A DNA stretch of 64,000 nt from the NCBI GenBank assembly GCA_016714985.1, contig JADKBS010000001.1, positions 763,001 to 827,000 on the forward strand, written 5' to 3'. This document shows, in pieces, positions 36,566 through 45,900 of this stretch. The notes beneath the pieces were generated by a model that was not told the origin of the DNA, ran no database searches, and saw only the letters and a program-made list of their open reading frames with translations. This DNA is from Saprospiraceae bacterium. Its GTDB lineage: Bacteria > Bacteroidota > Bacteroidia > Chitinophagales > Saprospiraceae. Positions within the stretch are counted from its first letter, which is position 1. Each line of letters begins with the position of its first letter. Position numbers and translations under genes: made by a program.

Positions 36566-38085
36566 ACGGCCTCGCCGTGGAGCTGATGCAGGTGAACGGT
36601 GGCGGCATGGTGCAATTAACGGCTGCCATGTTCAACTCCGGCAGCTTCGACAACTGTACCAGCCCTCAGAACCTCCAAATGCAGATTGTGCCTTCCATCT
36701 TCGACTGCGACGACGTTGGTACGAACATCGTGACGATGTACGTGACCGACCAGGCTGGCAACACGGATTTCTGCGAGACCTATGTCATCATCCAGGACAA
36801 CATGGTGGTCTGCCCCGATCCGCTTACTGCGGATGTGTCGGGCAATATTACGGATGCAAACAACGGCGGGGTGAACGGCGTAACAGTAAGCGCGAGCGGC
36901 AATGGCCCACTGACCAACCCCGTCACGACTACCGCCAACGGAAGCTTCATCTTCTCGAACATTGGTCTCGGCCACGACTACACCTTTACACCCGGCCTCA
37001 ACCTGAACCCGTTGAACGGCGTAACGACTTTCGACCTCGTGCTGATGACCCGCCACATCCTCAACATGCAGTTGTTGGATTCACCTTACAAAATCATCGC
37101 TGCCGACATCAACAAGTCGGGTTCGGTGACGACCTTCGATGTGGTGGAGCTTCGAAAATTGGTGCTCCAAATCAACACGACCTTCCCGAACAATACCTCA
37201 TGGCGTTTTGTGGATAGGAGCCACTCCTTCTCGAATCCAGTTGACCCGTTCACCCCGGCTTTCCCGGAATACTTCAATGTGAACGACCTTGCTTATGACC
37301 AGAACAACGTCAACTTCGTAGCGGTGAAAATTGGCGACGTGAACGGCTCTGCTGCCACCAACCTTGATGGCGACGAGGCAGAGGAGCGTAATTTCACGGG
37401 CAAATTGGATTTTGTGTTGGATGAAATGTCCCTCGAAAAAGGTACTACCTATCGGGTGCCCTTCCGTGCCAGCAACTTCGTGAACCTGCTGGGCTATCAG
37501 TTCGCCCTCCAGTTCAACCCCGAAGCATTGGAATTGGAAAACATCGAAATGGGCGCATTAGAAGGATTGAGCGAGGCAAACTTTGGCCTCACGATGCTCG
37601 AAGAAGGTATTATCACGACAAGCTGGGACAATTCAAAAAACACACTGCAAGACAACAACACCGTACTTTTCACGCTGGTTTTCAAGTCAAACACTAACAA
37701 CAAGTTGAGCAACCTCCTTCAAATCACCAATACCGCCACCCCCGCCGAAGCTTACCGCAGCAGCGGCAAGGAGATGGAATTGCTGGATGTGAGCCTCAAC
37801 TTCAACCAGGCCGAAACCGTGTCTGTTGACTTTGAACTGTTCCAAAACAAACCCAACCCGTTCCACGAGACGACGACCATCGGGTTCCGACTACCAGTCG
37901 CTGGCCCTGCCACGCTGACGGTCTATGACCTCTCCGGGCAGGTGCTCAAAACGGTGTCGAAGGACTTCGCAAAGGGCTACAACGAAATCATCTTGAACCA
38001 CAGCGAACTCGGTGCCGCTGGCGTCCTTTTCTACCAATTGGAGACGAACTCGCAGACTGCTACCCGCCGAATGGTGCGGCTTTGA
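36481..38085 (+). CDS. HYR-module adhesin 2, dockerin, cohesin-like and T9SS end
   Basis: This continues adhesin 2 in the next frame; the nominal ATG at 36481 is internal. In order it has the end of the last HYR module (KKPTPVCVNGLAVELMQVNG), a carboxypeptidase-regulatory-like linker (ADVSGNITDANNGGVNGVTV), and a two-repeat dockerin-like module (VTTFDLVLMTRHILNM ... DINKSGSVTTFDVVELRKLV ... VKIGDVNGSAATN). A cohesin-like sandwich follows (GYQFALQFNPEALELENIEM), then a T9SS type A sorting domain (FELFQNKPNPFHETTTIGFR, LGAAGVLFYQLETNSQTATR). Dockerin and cohesin-like modules in one chain could pair within or between molecules, which is an inference. An intrinsic terminator follows at 38189. Confidence 0.87.
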   Translation: MEDGCGNIATCTFTITVVDGKKPTPVCVNGLAVELMQVNGGGMVQLTAAMFNSGSFDNCTSPQNLQMQIVPSIFDCDDVGTNIVTMYVTDQAGNTDFCETYVIIQDNMVVCPDPLTADVSGNITDANNGGVNGVTVSASGNGPLTNPVTTTANGSFIFSNIGLGHDYTFTPGLNLNPLNGVTTFDLVLMTRHILNMQLLDSPYKIIAADINKSGSVTTFDVVELRKLVLQINTTFPNNTSWRFVDRSHSFSNPVDPFTPAFPEYFNVNDLAYDQNNVNFVAVKIGDVNGSAATNLDGDEAEERNFTGKLDFVLDEMSLEKGTTYRVPFRASNFVNLLGYQFALQFNPEALELENIEMGALEGLSEANFGLTMLEEGIITTSWDNSKNTLQDNNTVLFTLVFKSNTNNKLSNLLQITNTATPAEAYRSSGKEMELLDVSLNFNQAETVSVDFELFQNKPNPFHETTTIGFRLPVAGPATLTVYDLSGQVLKTVSKDFAKGYNEIILNHSELGAAGVLFYQLETNSQTATRRMVRL

Positions 38086-38092
38086 CAAGAAA

Positions 38093-38157
38093 TTAGGAAA
38101 TTAGAAATTGGGAAATTGAGGTCGTGAGAACTAATTTCTCAATTTCCAATTTCCTAA
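38093..38157. repeat. Inverted repeat of gaaatt-type units
   Basis: ttaggaaattagaaattggg... (38093-38119) pairs with ctaatttctcaatttcc... (38131-38157) at about 24 of 27 positions with an 11-base loop. The arms are built from a repeated gaaatt motif. It lies just after the adhesin 2 stop. Confidence 0.7.
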
Positions 38158-38188
38158 CCCTACTCTGAATCTGTTTTATTTGAAAACA

Positions 38189-38226
38189 AAACCGTCTCTG
38201 GCCTTTCGCCGGAGGCGGTTTTTTTG
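38189..38226 (+). terminator. Rho-independent terminator
   Basis: The hairpin aaccgtctctggc / gccggaggcggtt (13 bp with two G-T pairs, loop cttt plus flanking base) is followed by T7. It ends the adhesin 2 transcript. Confidence 0.8.
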
Positions 38227-38275
38227 TTTATTTTTTAACAACAAATCAATAAATCAACAGCCCAATGCCAACTAC

Positions 38276-39085
38276 TCACAACTCCTCCCACCTATTCCCC
38301 TGCGCTAGGATGAAAACACGGCCTTCCTTCGGTGGCCATTGCTTCATCTCCACCCGGCACCCGTTGCCATCCGTGCGGAAGCGGTACTGCTCGTTCTGGT
38401 AATCGCCGAGGCCCATGCCATAGCGCCACCACCAGTTGCCCCACTGCTTGAACTGAAGGTGGAAATGGCCTGTGGCGTCGTCCCGGCGGGTCGTAAAGCT
38501 GTCTTCTGAGGTAGTCAGGTTGAATTGGGCGACTTGATAGAAACTGCCCTTTGCAGGCTTATCGGCGAGGTATTTCAAGGCATGTTTGATGGCGAGGTTT
38601 TCCCTTGAAAAATCTTTAAAAATCGGAATGCCCTGGTAGTTGTCGGGGCTGGCGAGCACGTAAACCTCCGAGGCGTCCTGCCAGCGGAAATCGCTCAAAA
38701 GCCCAGCAGTGATGCGGGCTGCCGCTTGCCATCGCTCAGTCATTTTATAGGCGAAAAACACCGAGGCAGCCAGCCAAAGCACGAACAGCCCATTGCGCAG
38801 CAGCCGAGGGAAAAGGTCGAAAACGGCCACCAAGCCAATGGCAAAAAACAACGAAGCGAAGTAGCCGTAACGGTCGTTCTCACCGTGGAGGATATAGGCC
38901 ACATATAGGTTGGTGATCGGGGGCAAGAGCGAGGAAGAACAACAGCCAGACATGGCCGATGAGGCGCAGTTTTTTGGGTGCTTTTTTAGCAAAAAGCAGC
39001 GCCCAAAGAGCAGCCAAACCCGCAGCCAGCCCGGCCCAAGCCGCCATTGGTCTTTCAAAAAACAGCACCATTGGCTCCTTCCCAT
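38276..39085 (-). CDS. Multi-pass membrane protein, C-terminal fragment
   Basis: This is the second half of a 566-residue membrane protein. The true content begins at ITNLYVAYILHGENDRYGYF (about 38920). Three hydrophobic segments follow (LFFAIGLVAVFDLFPRLL, GLFVLWLAASVFFAYK), then a soluble C-terminal domain of about 170 residues (WQDASEVYVLASPDNYQGIP ... GRVFILAQGNRWEEL). The layout of many helices followed by a luminal or periplasmic domain, together with the ENDRYGYF phrase, resembles O-mannosyltransferase or oligosaccharide-transferase-like membrane proteins of Bacteroidota. No catalytic DE motif is clear, so this stays tentative. The first codons of this frame are antisense noise before the frame switch. 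Confidence 0.65.
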   Translation of the reverse strand: MGRSQWCCFLKDQWRLGPGWLRVWLLFGRCFLLKKHPKNCASSAMSGCCSSSLLPPITNLYVAYILHGENDRYGYFASLFFAIGLVAVFDLFPRLLRNGLFVLWLAASVFFAYKMTERWQAAARITAGLLSDFRWQDASEVYVLASPDNYQGIPIFKDFSRENLAIKHALKYLADKPAKGSFYQVAQFNLTTSEDSFTTRRDDATGHFHLQFKQWGNWWWRYGMGLGDYQNEQYRFRTDGNGCRVEMKQWPPKEGRVFILAQGNRWEEL

Positions 39086-39977
39086 TGTGCGACCACTCCC
39101 GCCACCAAAGCAGGTATTTGGAGAAATATTTCAGGCAATTGGAGGCGATGAGCCGCAGGTCGAAGTTCAGGTGGGTGGCCTCGCCATAATGCCCCGCCCA
39201 GCCGCCAAGCAGGAGCTTGTTGAGGAGGAAATAGGCAGTGAGTAGGAGGAAGTAGGGAACTAACCCCTTACCCGACCCAAAACACTTAAAGGGAGACCAC
39301 CGGACGAACAGTATTCGGGACTTCAAAAAATTTGGATTAACACCTGAGTGAACGAAGTTAGGTTCCCCTTTAGGGGTCAGGGGCAAGAGCAACACTGGCA
39401 GAACCACCGCCAGCTCAAAAGTGAACAGCCCCACCACGAACAGTCCAAGCGACCACAATAAGTGCCGCAGCAGCTTTGCTTCGCAATATTTCATCCAAAG
39501 CAACAGGGACCCGAGCATGGTGAGGGTACAGAAAAGGAAATTGAAGCAGACCCGCCAGACCACGACCTCGACCTGATAGGGCGAGAGCAGGAAGAGCAAA
39601 CTGGCCATGAATGCTGGGGTTTCGGGACAGGTATGGTCATGTTTTTCAAAGATTTTTTTAGCCAAAACAAAGCCGAGAAACCCGTTGGCCACATGCAATG
39701 AAGTAAAAACGAAATACCAGCCGATGCCGCCCACGCCGAACCATTTCACGAAGCAAAAAAGAAAAAAATTGGTTACTTGATGCAGCGCCGGGAAGCCGAA
39801 GCAGTCCCAGACGCCTTGGAGCGAGGCCCCGTCAATGCGGTGCAGGAAACCCGTGAAATCGCTCACAAAGCCCGCTTGCCACGTGCGGGCATACAGCAGG
39901 TGTACCAGCACGAGGAACAACCCCGCCACTGCCCAACTATTGCCCAAAAAATTGCGATGCCAAACTGATTTCATCAA
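38880..39977 (-). CDS. Multi-pass membrane protein, N-terminal fragment
   Basis: This is the first half of the same 566-residue protein, with the start at 39977 (MMKSVWHRNFLGNSWAVAGL). About eight transmembrane helices are visible (AVAGLFLVLVHLLYA, WYFVFTSLHVANGFLGFVLA, FMASLLFLLSPYQVEVVVWR, LLWSLGLFVVGLFTFELAVV, VPYFLLLTAYFLLNKLL). It runs out of frame at the G5 run (plus strand 38919-38923; C5 on the coding strand). With four instead of five bases, FFLALAPITNLYVAYILHG is continuous. Polytopic glycosyltransferase-like architecture is suggested, with no firm family. It stands alone, divergent from the bat-like genes. Confidence 0.65.
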   Translation of the reverse strand: MMKSVWHRNFLGNSWAVAGLFLVLVHLLYARTWQAGFVSDFTGFLHRIDGASLQGVWDCFGFPALHQVTNFFLFCFVKWFGVGGIGWYFVFTSLHVANGFLGFVLAKKIFEKHDHTCPETPAFMASLLFLLSPYQVEVVVWRVCFNFLFCTLTMLGSLLLWMKYCEAKLLRHLLWSLGLFVVGLFTFELAVVLPVLLLPLTPKGEPNFVHSGVNPNFLKSRILFVRWSPFKCFGSGKGLVPYFLLLTAYFLLNKLLLGGWAGHYGEATHLNFDLRLIASNCLKYFSKYLLWWREWSHNGKEPMVLFFERPMAAWAGLAAGLAALWALLFAKKAPKKLRLIGHVWLLFFLALAPDHQPICGLYPPR

Positions 39978-40013
39978 AATTGCTTGGAGTGCTTAATTTT
40001 GACCCTCTTTTGG

Positions 40014-40094
40014 AAGGATTGAAGGGTTGAAGGAGAGAAGGATTGAAGGCGGGGCCAAATTCAATCCTTCAATCCTTCAATCCTTCAATCCTTT
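40014..40094. repeat. Inverted repeat of ggattgaagg-type units
   Basis: aaggattgaagg occurs at 40014-40025 and 40038-40049. Its reverse complement ccttcaatcctt occurs three times in tandem from 40066 to about 40092. It lies between two divergent genes, so it cannot simply be a terminator for a neighbouring 3' end. Confidence 0.75.
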
Positions 40095-40146
40095 TTCCGG
40101 GGCTAACTTCGGAAAACTTGTCCGATTTTAGGGAATTACATCAACA

Positions 40147-41088
40147 ATGCGCAGTTACCTCTTTTTCTTTTTCTTGTTTTTTGTGGTAAAATCGGCTGCA
40201 CAGGTCAGCGGCAAGGCCACCGTGGATAGCACCCGGATGCTAATCGGCGACCAAATGCGCCTGCGCATTGAGGTAAGCGCCGACAAGGGGGTGCAACTGC
40301 TGCCCTTCGACCGCAATGCCATTGCTGCCGACTCGGTTTTCGAGGTGTTGGACGAGAGCCGGTGGGACACGCTCGGCACTGCTGGCGACCGCCTTCGGCT
40401 GCAGAAAAACCTGCTTTTCATCGCTTGGGATTCCGGCATGCACCGCCTGCCAGCCCTGCCCATCGCCTACAAGCTCGGTGAGCGGGTGGACACGTTTTTC
40501 ACGAAGGACATCCCCATGCAGATTGACCTGCCGCAGGTGGACACGACCTTGGCCGACATCAAGCCAATTCTCGAAGAGCCTTTGAAAATACAGGATTTCA
40601 TCTGGTACATTGTTGGTTTGCTGGCGCTGGTGGCCGTCATCGTGTTGATGCTTTATTTGCGCAAGCGCAAAAAAATGGCTCCACCGCCACCGTCTGCCCC
40701 GGTGTTGCAATTGCTGCCGCACGAGTTGGCATTGCAACAGTTGGAGCAATTGAAACAACAGCAAATGTGGCAGGAGGGCAACGTGAAGGGCTACCACAGC
40801 GCCTTGACTTATATTGTGCGGGAGTACCTCGAAGGCCGTTATGGTATTCAGGCATTGGAACAGACGACCGATGAGATGCTGGCACAGCTTCGCAGCGGTG
40901 AATTCGATATGTCGCTGTCGCAACGTCTGGGGGAAGTGCTCCAGACCGCCGACCTCGTGAAATTTGCCAAGGCACAGCCCACTCCCGAGTTCCACGAACG
41001 GGCGATGGACGTGGCCCGTTCCTTTATCCTTGAAACCAAGCCTGCCGCACCCGTTTCGGAAGCAACAAAACCAAAAGATGTTCAGTAA
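40147..41088 (+). CDS. Bat-operon type membrane protein upstream of BatA
   Basis: This 313-residue protein has a signal peptide (MRSYLFFFFLFFVVKSAAQ) and a BatD-like beta domain (VSGKATVDSTRMLIGDQMRL). One transmembrane helix lies at about residues 150-170 (IWYIVGLLALVAVIVLMLYL). It is followed by a basic, Pro-rich and helical cytoplasmic tail (YHSALTYIVREYLEGRYGIQ). Such proteins lie between the DUF58 and VWA genes of Bacteroidota MoxR/Bat operons. The 3' end overlaps the batA start by 11 bp. The usual upstream moxR and DUF58 genes are absent here: the next gene upstream is divergent and unrelated. Confidence 0.7.
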   Translation: MRSYLFFFFLFFVVKSAAQVSGKATVDSTRMLIGDQMRLRIEVSADKGVQLLPFDRNAIAADSVFEVLDESRWDTLGTAGDRLRLQKNLLFIAWDSGMHRLPALPIAYKLGERVDTFFTKDIPMQIDLPQVDTTLADIKPILEEPLKIQDFIWYIVGLLALVAVIVLMLYLRKRKKMAPPPPSAPVLQLLPHELALQQLEQLKQQQMWQEGNVKGYHSALTYIVREYLEGRYGIQALEQTTDEMLAQLRSGEFDMSLSQRLGEVLQTADLVKFAKAQPTPEFHERAMDVARSFILETKPAAPVSEATKPKDVQ

Positions 41089-42076
41089 TTACAGCTTTCA
41101 GCACCCTTGGTTTTTCCTGTTGTTGCTGGCCTTGCCAGCAATATGGTGGTGGCGTCGGAAGCGGGCCAGCCAGCAAGAAGTGACCATGAAAATGCCCAAT
41201 TTGGAAGTGGTCGCTGGGCTGAAATCGTGGAAGGCCGACCTCCAGAAGTTGCTGCCGTGGCTGCGGGCACTGGTCTTTGTATCGCTGGTGGTGGCCTTGG
41301 CACGGCCCCAACTGACACTTAAAGAGGAGAGTATCAAGGCCGAGGGGATTGACATTTTCCTCGCCATAGACCTGTCGAGCAGCATGTTGGCACAGGACTT
41401 CAACCCCGACCGCTTGGAGGTGTGCAAGCGGGTGGCCATCGAGTTCGTAGAGAAGCGGGAGTACGACCGCATCGGGCTGGCGGTGTTCAGCGGCGAGGCG
41501 TTTACCCAATGCCCGCTCACGAGCGACCATAGGGTGCTCACGGATTTTATTTCACAGCTCCGTTGCGGCATTCTGGAGGATGGCACGGCCATCGGCATGG
41601 GCCTTGCCACGGCAGTAAACCGTATCAAGGACAGCCCAGGAAAGAGCAAGGTCATCATCCTGCTGACAGACGGCGTGAACAACGCGGGCTACGTGAAACC
41701 GCTTACCGCCGCCGAAATTGCAAAGGAATTCGGTATCAAGGTATATACCATCGGGGTAGGGCAGGAGGGCACCGCCGTGTCGCCCATCAGCCGCCGCAGC
41801 GATGGCAGCTACGTGATGGGCATGGCTAGGGTGGAGATTGACGAAGCGTTGTTACAGCAGATTTCGGAGATGACGGGAGGGAAGTATTTCCGGGCCACGA
41901 CTGCCCGCAGTTTGCAGAAGATTTACGACGAAATTGACCGGCTGGAGAAGACAGAGATTGAGGTGACGAGCGTGAAGCGGTACAGCGAGGAGTTTTACAG
42001 ATTCGTATGGCTGGCCATCTTCCTGCTGGTGCTCGAAATGCTGCTCCGCTTCACGGTGCTTCGGTCAATTCCCTAA
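41078..42076 (+). CDS. batA: BatA-like VWA-domain membrane protein
   Basis: The start at 41078 (MFSNYSFQHPWFFLLLLALP) is preferred to 40964 because it gives the standard BatA N-terminus with two membrane helices (about residues 10-27 and 55-75). A von Willebrand factor A domain follows with a complete MIDAS: DLSSS near residue 94, a Thr in DGTAIGMGLA, and the LLTDGVNNAG strand. A last helix (FVWLAIFLLVLEMLLRFTVL) closes the 332-residue protein. In Bacteroides, Bat proteins are linked to aerotolerance; the mechanism is not settled. batB, batC and batD do not follow; a lipoprotein gene converges instead, overlapping by 12 bp. Confidence 0.87.
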   Translation: MFSNYSFQHPWFFLLLLALPAIWWWRRKRASQQEVTMKMPNLEVVAGLKSWKADLQKLLPWLRALVFVSLVVALARPQLTLKEESIKAEGIDIFLAIDLSSSMLAQDFNPDRLEVCKRVAIEFVEKREYDRIGLAVFSGEAFTQCPLTSDHRVLTDFISQLRCGILEDGTAIGMGLATAVNRIKDSPGKSKVIILLTDGVNNAGYVKPLTAAEIAKEFGIKVYTIGVGQEGTAVSPISRRSDGSYVMGMARVEIDEALLQQISEMTGGKYFRATTARSLQKIYDEIDRLEKTEIEVTSVKRYSEEFYRFVWLAIFLLVLEMLLRFTVLRSIP

Positions 42077-42661
42077 TTTGAGTGCAGGGTAAGCGCCCTT
42101 TTTGTATTCATCAATCCCTTTTTTGACAAGCTCCCAATAAGGTGAATATTCGGCCCTCATGGATGCTTCGGGGCGGGCAAAGTCCACAGGCTCTGCTGTT
42201 CTGAACATGGCCATTATTTCGCCCGGCTTCAGTCTTAAAAAACGCTCGTTGGAATAAAACAGCTTGTCGTTGTCCAAATAGGAGAAAGCCTCTTTGGCGG
42301 TTCTTTCCGGCAGATCTTTTTTCTCCCTAAAGCGTACCAATTTTAAATCGCCATTTATTTGATAAAAAACGGCCCACATAATGGATGTGTCGGATGCCGT
42401 TTTATAGGATATTCGGCGTGGTTCATTGTCTATTTCAATGTATTCAATGGTGTCAATATTATTCGTGGAAAAAGCATGGTAATAGCTTGAGTCTGGATGC
42501 CATTTTTCACTATACCTAGCAGTCATTGTGTCCCATTCTGCTATTTTGATTGAGTCCTTAACATGAACCGGATGCGCTTCGGTGCCATTTTTTTTCTCGG
42601 GATTATTGCAAGCAATAAACACAAGGTAAAATGCTGACAGGATTAATAAGATGCGTTTCAT
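42065..42661 (-). CDS. Small lipoprotein of unknown function
   Basis: This 198-residue protein has a lipoprotein signal (MKRILLILSAFYLVFIACNN, lipidated Cys at 18). The mature part is polar and alternates strands and helices (WAVFYQINGDLKLVRFREKK, FSYLDNDKLFYSNERFLRLK). I do not recognise a family. It converges on the batA-like gene with a 12-bp overlap, and its upstream side carries the MITE copy B at 42734-42863, which may affect its promoter. Confidence 0.6.
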   Translation of the reverse strand: MKRILLILSAFYLVFIACNNPEKKNGTEAHPVHVKDSIKIAEWDTMTARYSEKWHPDSSYYHAFSTNNIDTIEYIEIDNEPRRISYKTASDTSIMWAVFYQINGDLKLVRFREKKDLPERTAKEAFSYLDNDKLFYSNERFLRLKPGEIMAMFRTAEPVDFARPEASMRAEYSPYWELVKKGIDEYKKGAYPALKLGN

Positions 42662-42725
42662 TTTTGAAAAAGTTATTTTAGATTTTAAGTGACTATTCAG
42701 GAGTTTTTTTATAGTCGTGCTTTAA

Positions 42726-42871
42726 GTTAATTCGTAACTACTTAGCAGAGGATGTTTTTTGGGGAAAATTGAAAATTTTTCAAAAAAAACACCCCATAAT
42801 GTGGGAGGAGAGAGAAAAAATGAAATTTTTTCTCTCTCCTCCCACACCCTCCTAAGTAGTTGCGTTAATTC
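42726..42871. mobile_element. MITE copy B with 8-bp target duplication
   Basis: The element at 42734-42863 (130 bp) starts gtaactacttag and ends ctaagtagttgc, a 12-bp terminal inverted repeat with one mismatch. It is flanked by perfect 8-bp direct repeats gttaattc (42726-42733 and 42864-42871). It contains a perfect 20-bp stem of gtgggaggagagagaaaaaa with its complement around a 5-base loop, and an A/T-rich hairpin. It has no coding capacity. Same family as copy A (33872-33987). Confidence 0.88.
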
Positions 42872-42909
42872 AATGAAGTTCTGGTCATGATTTTAAAGCC
42901 TTGAAGGAT

Positions 42910-45900
42910 TTAATTCCCATAAACCTGAACCTTGTCATGGTTGTTGGAAACGATAATTTTATACTTGTTATTGGGTGCGTTTAAAATGGCCATGTCCCGT
43001 ACTTCTTTTGAGGCCCAAAAGCCCGAAATAATATTGTCCACCCATTTAAACCCACCTTTTCCATCGCCCATTAAATAGGTGCCGTTACCAGCATCGCAGC
43101 GATTGGTTTCTACCTCAATGCCATATTTATTGCCAGCCAGTAGCAAGTCAATATTGCCATCATTGTTGAAGTCGTGGGCAACGATGCCGAAGGTGGGGGA
43201 AATTTGCGATTGAATCGGCAGGGAGCGGCGCAAGAACTTGCCGCCTTGGTTTTCCCACCAACAGGTCTCCAGTAAGAAGGCCTCCAGTGTGAGGCCAGCT
43301 TCGAGGTCGGCTTTTGGGAAGATATCGGAAATAGTGGCTTGAGCGTAATCATGTGCCTTGATGAACCGCTTTTTCAAGAAAGGCATCTGCTTGATGATGA
43401 CGTCTTTTTGGACAAGTGGATAGAGGTTGCCGTCTTCGTAATAGGCCATCACAGGGTCAATGCTGCCATTTTTGTCAAAATCATTGGCAAAAAGGCTCAG
43501 TGGTGCATCATTGCTGGCCTTGAAGCGGGTGTTTAGGCCGAAATTGCCCGTAACGAGGTCGAGGTCGCCGTCTTTGTCGAGGTCGGCAGCGGTCAAGCGG
43601 TTCCAGATGCCGTTCGATTTGTCAAATCCAAGCCCTTTGGTGTCTAATTTGACGAGTTTATCCCCTATGGGCTTAAAAATGGTGACGGGCATCCACTCGC
43701 CTATTACGATAAGCTCTGGTGCGGGGTCTGCATCAATGCTGGCCCAGACGAGGTCGGTCACCATGCCCACCCGCTCGAAGTCGGGGGCGAGTTGGTGGGT
43801 AACGTCCACGAAGGCCGTTCGGTCATTGCGGAGCAAATAACTGCGGGGAATGGTCGGGTACTTGCCCGGCGAAACCCTGCCACCGATGAAGAGGTCGAGG
43901 TCGCCGTCGCCATCGTAGTCATTGGCAGTCATGCGCAGGGCAATGTCTTGTATGGGCGGTAGCGCCTTGCCGGCGCCGGTCGTGCCGCCGATGCCTTGGA
44001 ATTTTCCTTGGCCCATATTGATGTAAAGGCGGTGTGCCCAAGGGTGAGCGTTGGTGGCGCTGTCAACTTGGCCCTCCACGCCGCCACTGATGACATAGAG
44101 GTCGGGGTCACCGTCCATGTCCACGTCCATAAAGGTGGCACCATGATCTTCGTACTGCTTGTCCTGCTCCCAAATTTCCTGCGAGGTTCGGGTGAACTTT
44201 CCGTTTTGGCCTTGGAGGAACAGCCCGCCGGTGTGGTCAAAGGAATTGCCGATATAAAAATCGGTGAGGCCGTCGCCGTTCACGTCGGCGGTGGCCATGA
44301 GGGGGCCGAGTTCGCTCATCATCCAGGGATACATAAAGAAGCTTTCAAAATCTATGTAGTCGTTTTCTTCATGTTTGAAATCTATGGCTGCGCTGGCAGT
44401 TTGGTCGTTGAAAAGCGTGTTGGTTGCTGTTCTTGGATTGGCAGGGAGCGTTTCATTTGCAGCTTCGTATTTCAACGTAAGTCGTTGATTGACAGGTATA
44501 TTTGTCAATGTTTGACCCTTGCCATCTGGCCAGCGGATTTGCAGGCGATCAATTTTTTGAACCTCGCCCAAACCAAAATGGATCAAGTGCTCTACGGCTG
44601 AAAATATGCCACGGTTGGGCGTTAGGCGGGCGTATTGCTGTTGATTGCCATAATATAGGGTGACGGTTGCGCCCGTGCCCATGGGGTTAGCGCTGCTGCC
44701 CACGAGCTTGCATTGAAGGTAGCTGCCCTTGTTCTTGCTGCGTGCCTGATTTTCAAAGACAAAAGCAGGGTCATCGAGGTTGTTCACCACATAGTCGAGG
44801 TCGCCGTCATTGTCAAGGTCGGCGTAGGCAGCGCCATTCGACCATGAGGCCTTGGCGGTGAGCCATTTTCCGGTCATGTCTTCGAACTCCCAGCTGCCTT
44901 TGTTTTGGTAATAATAGTTGCGGAGCTTATAAGTAGGTATGAGCTTGAGGAACTCGTCAATGGTCTTGAATTGCTGCTCCAAAGGCTTGTTTTTCCCTTT
45001 AATATCGGCAAACACGAAGTTGTGGAAATCGGTATTGGTGACCTCCCTACGGTAGCCGTTATTGATGAAGAGGTCTTTAAGGCCGTCGTTGTCCATGTCT
45101 GCGAAAAGGCTGCTCCAGCTCCAGTCGGTGCTGAACACATTGGCGAGGCAGGCTATGTCGCTGAAGGTGCCGTTTCCATTGTTGCGTTGCAATACGTTGC
45201 GCACGACCGGCTCAGGGTAGCCGCTTCGCACGATGGAATTATAAGCGGCCTGTGGGTTGGCGTTCTGGAGGGTTTTGCTGCGGTAGTTGGTTTTACTGAG
45301 CATGTCAACGGCAAAAAGGTCGAAAAGACCGTCGTTGTCGAAATCGGCCAGGTCGGTGCCCATCGTATGCTGCGAGATGTGCCGGAAATAGTCGGTCAGT
45401 CGGTCGGAGAAGGTGCCGTTCCCATTGTTGATGTAGAGGAAGTCGGGCTGAATAAAATCGTTGCTCACGTAGATGTCCATCCATCCGTCGTTGTTGAAAT
45501 CCTCGACGGAGACGCTTAGGCCGTAGGCGAAGTTCCAGATACCCGCTTCCTTCGACACATCCTTGAACCCGCCTTTGCCATTTGCTGGTGGCCCATCGTT
45601 GCGGTAAAGGCGGTCGGTATCGTAGGGCAGCTTTGGCAAAAGAACAGGTTCACGGCCTTTGCCATCTGATGTCGGTTTGGAATCGAGTTTTCGGGTATGG
45701 CTGAAGTCGGTAGGGTAGTTGAGGAGGTATAGGTCGAGGTCGCCATCGTTGTCGTAGTCGAAGAAATTGGCGCCCGTGCTGGCCGATATGTCATCAATGC
45801 CATATTCCTTGGCCCTTTCCGTGAAGCTGAGGTCCTTGTTGTTGACGAAGAGCTTGTTGCGGCGCTCGTCGTTCTCGATGGGCCCTGCCCGGCACACGTA

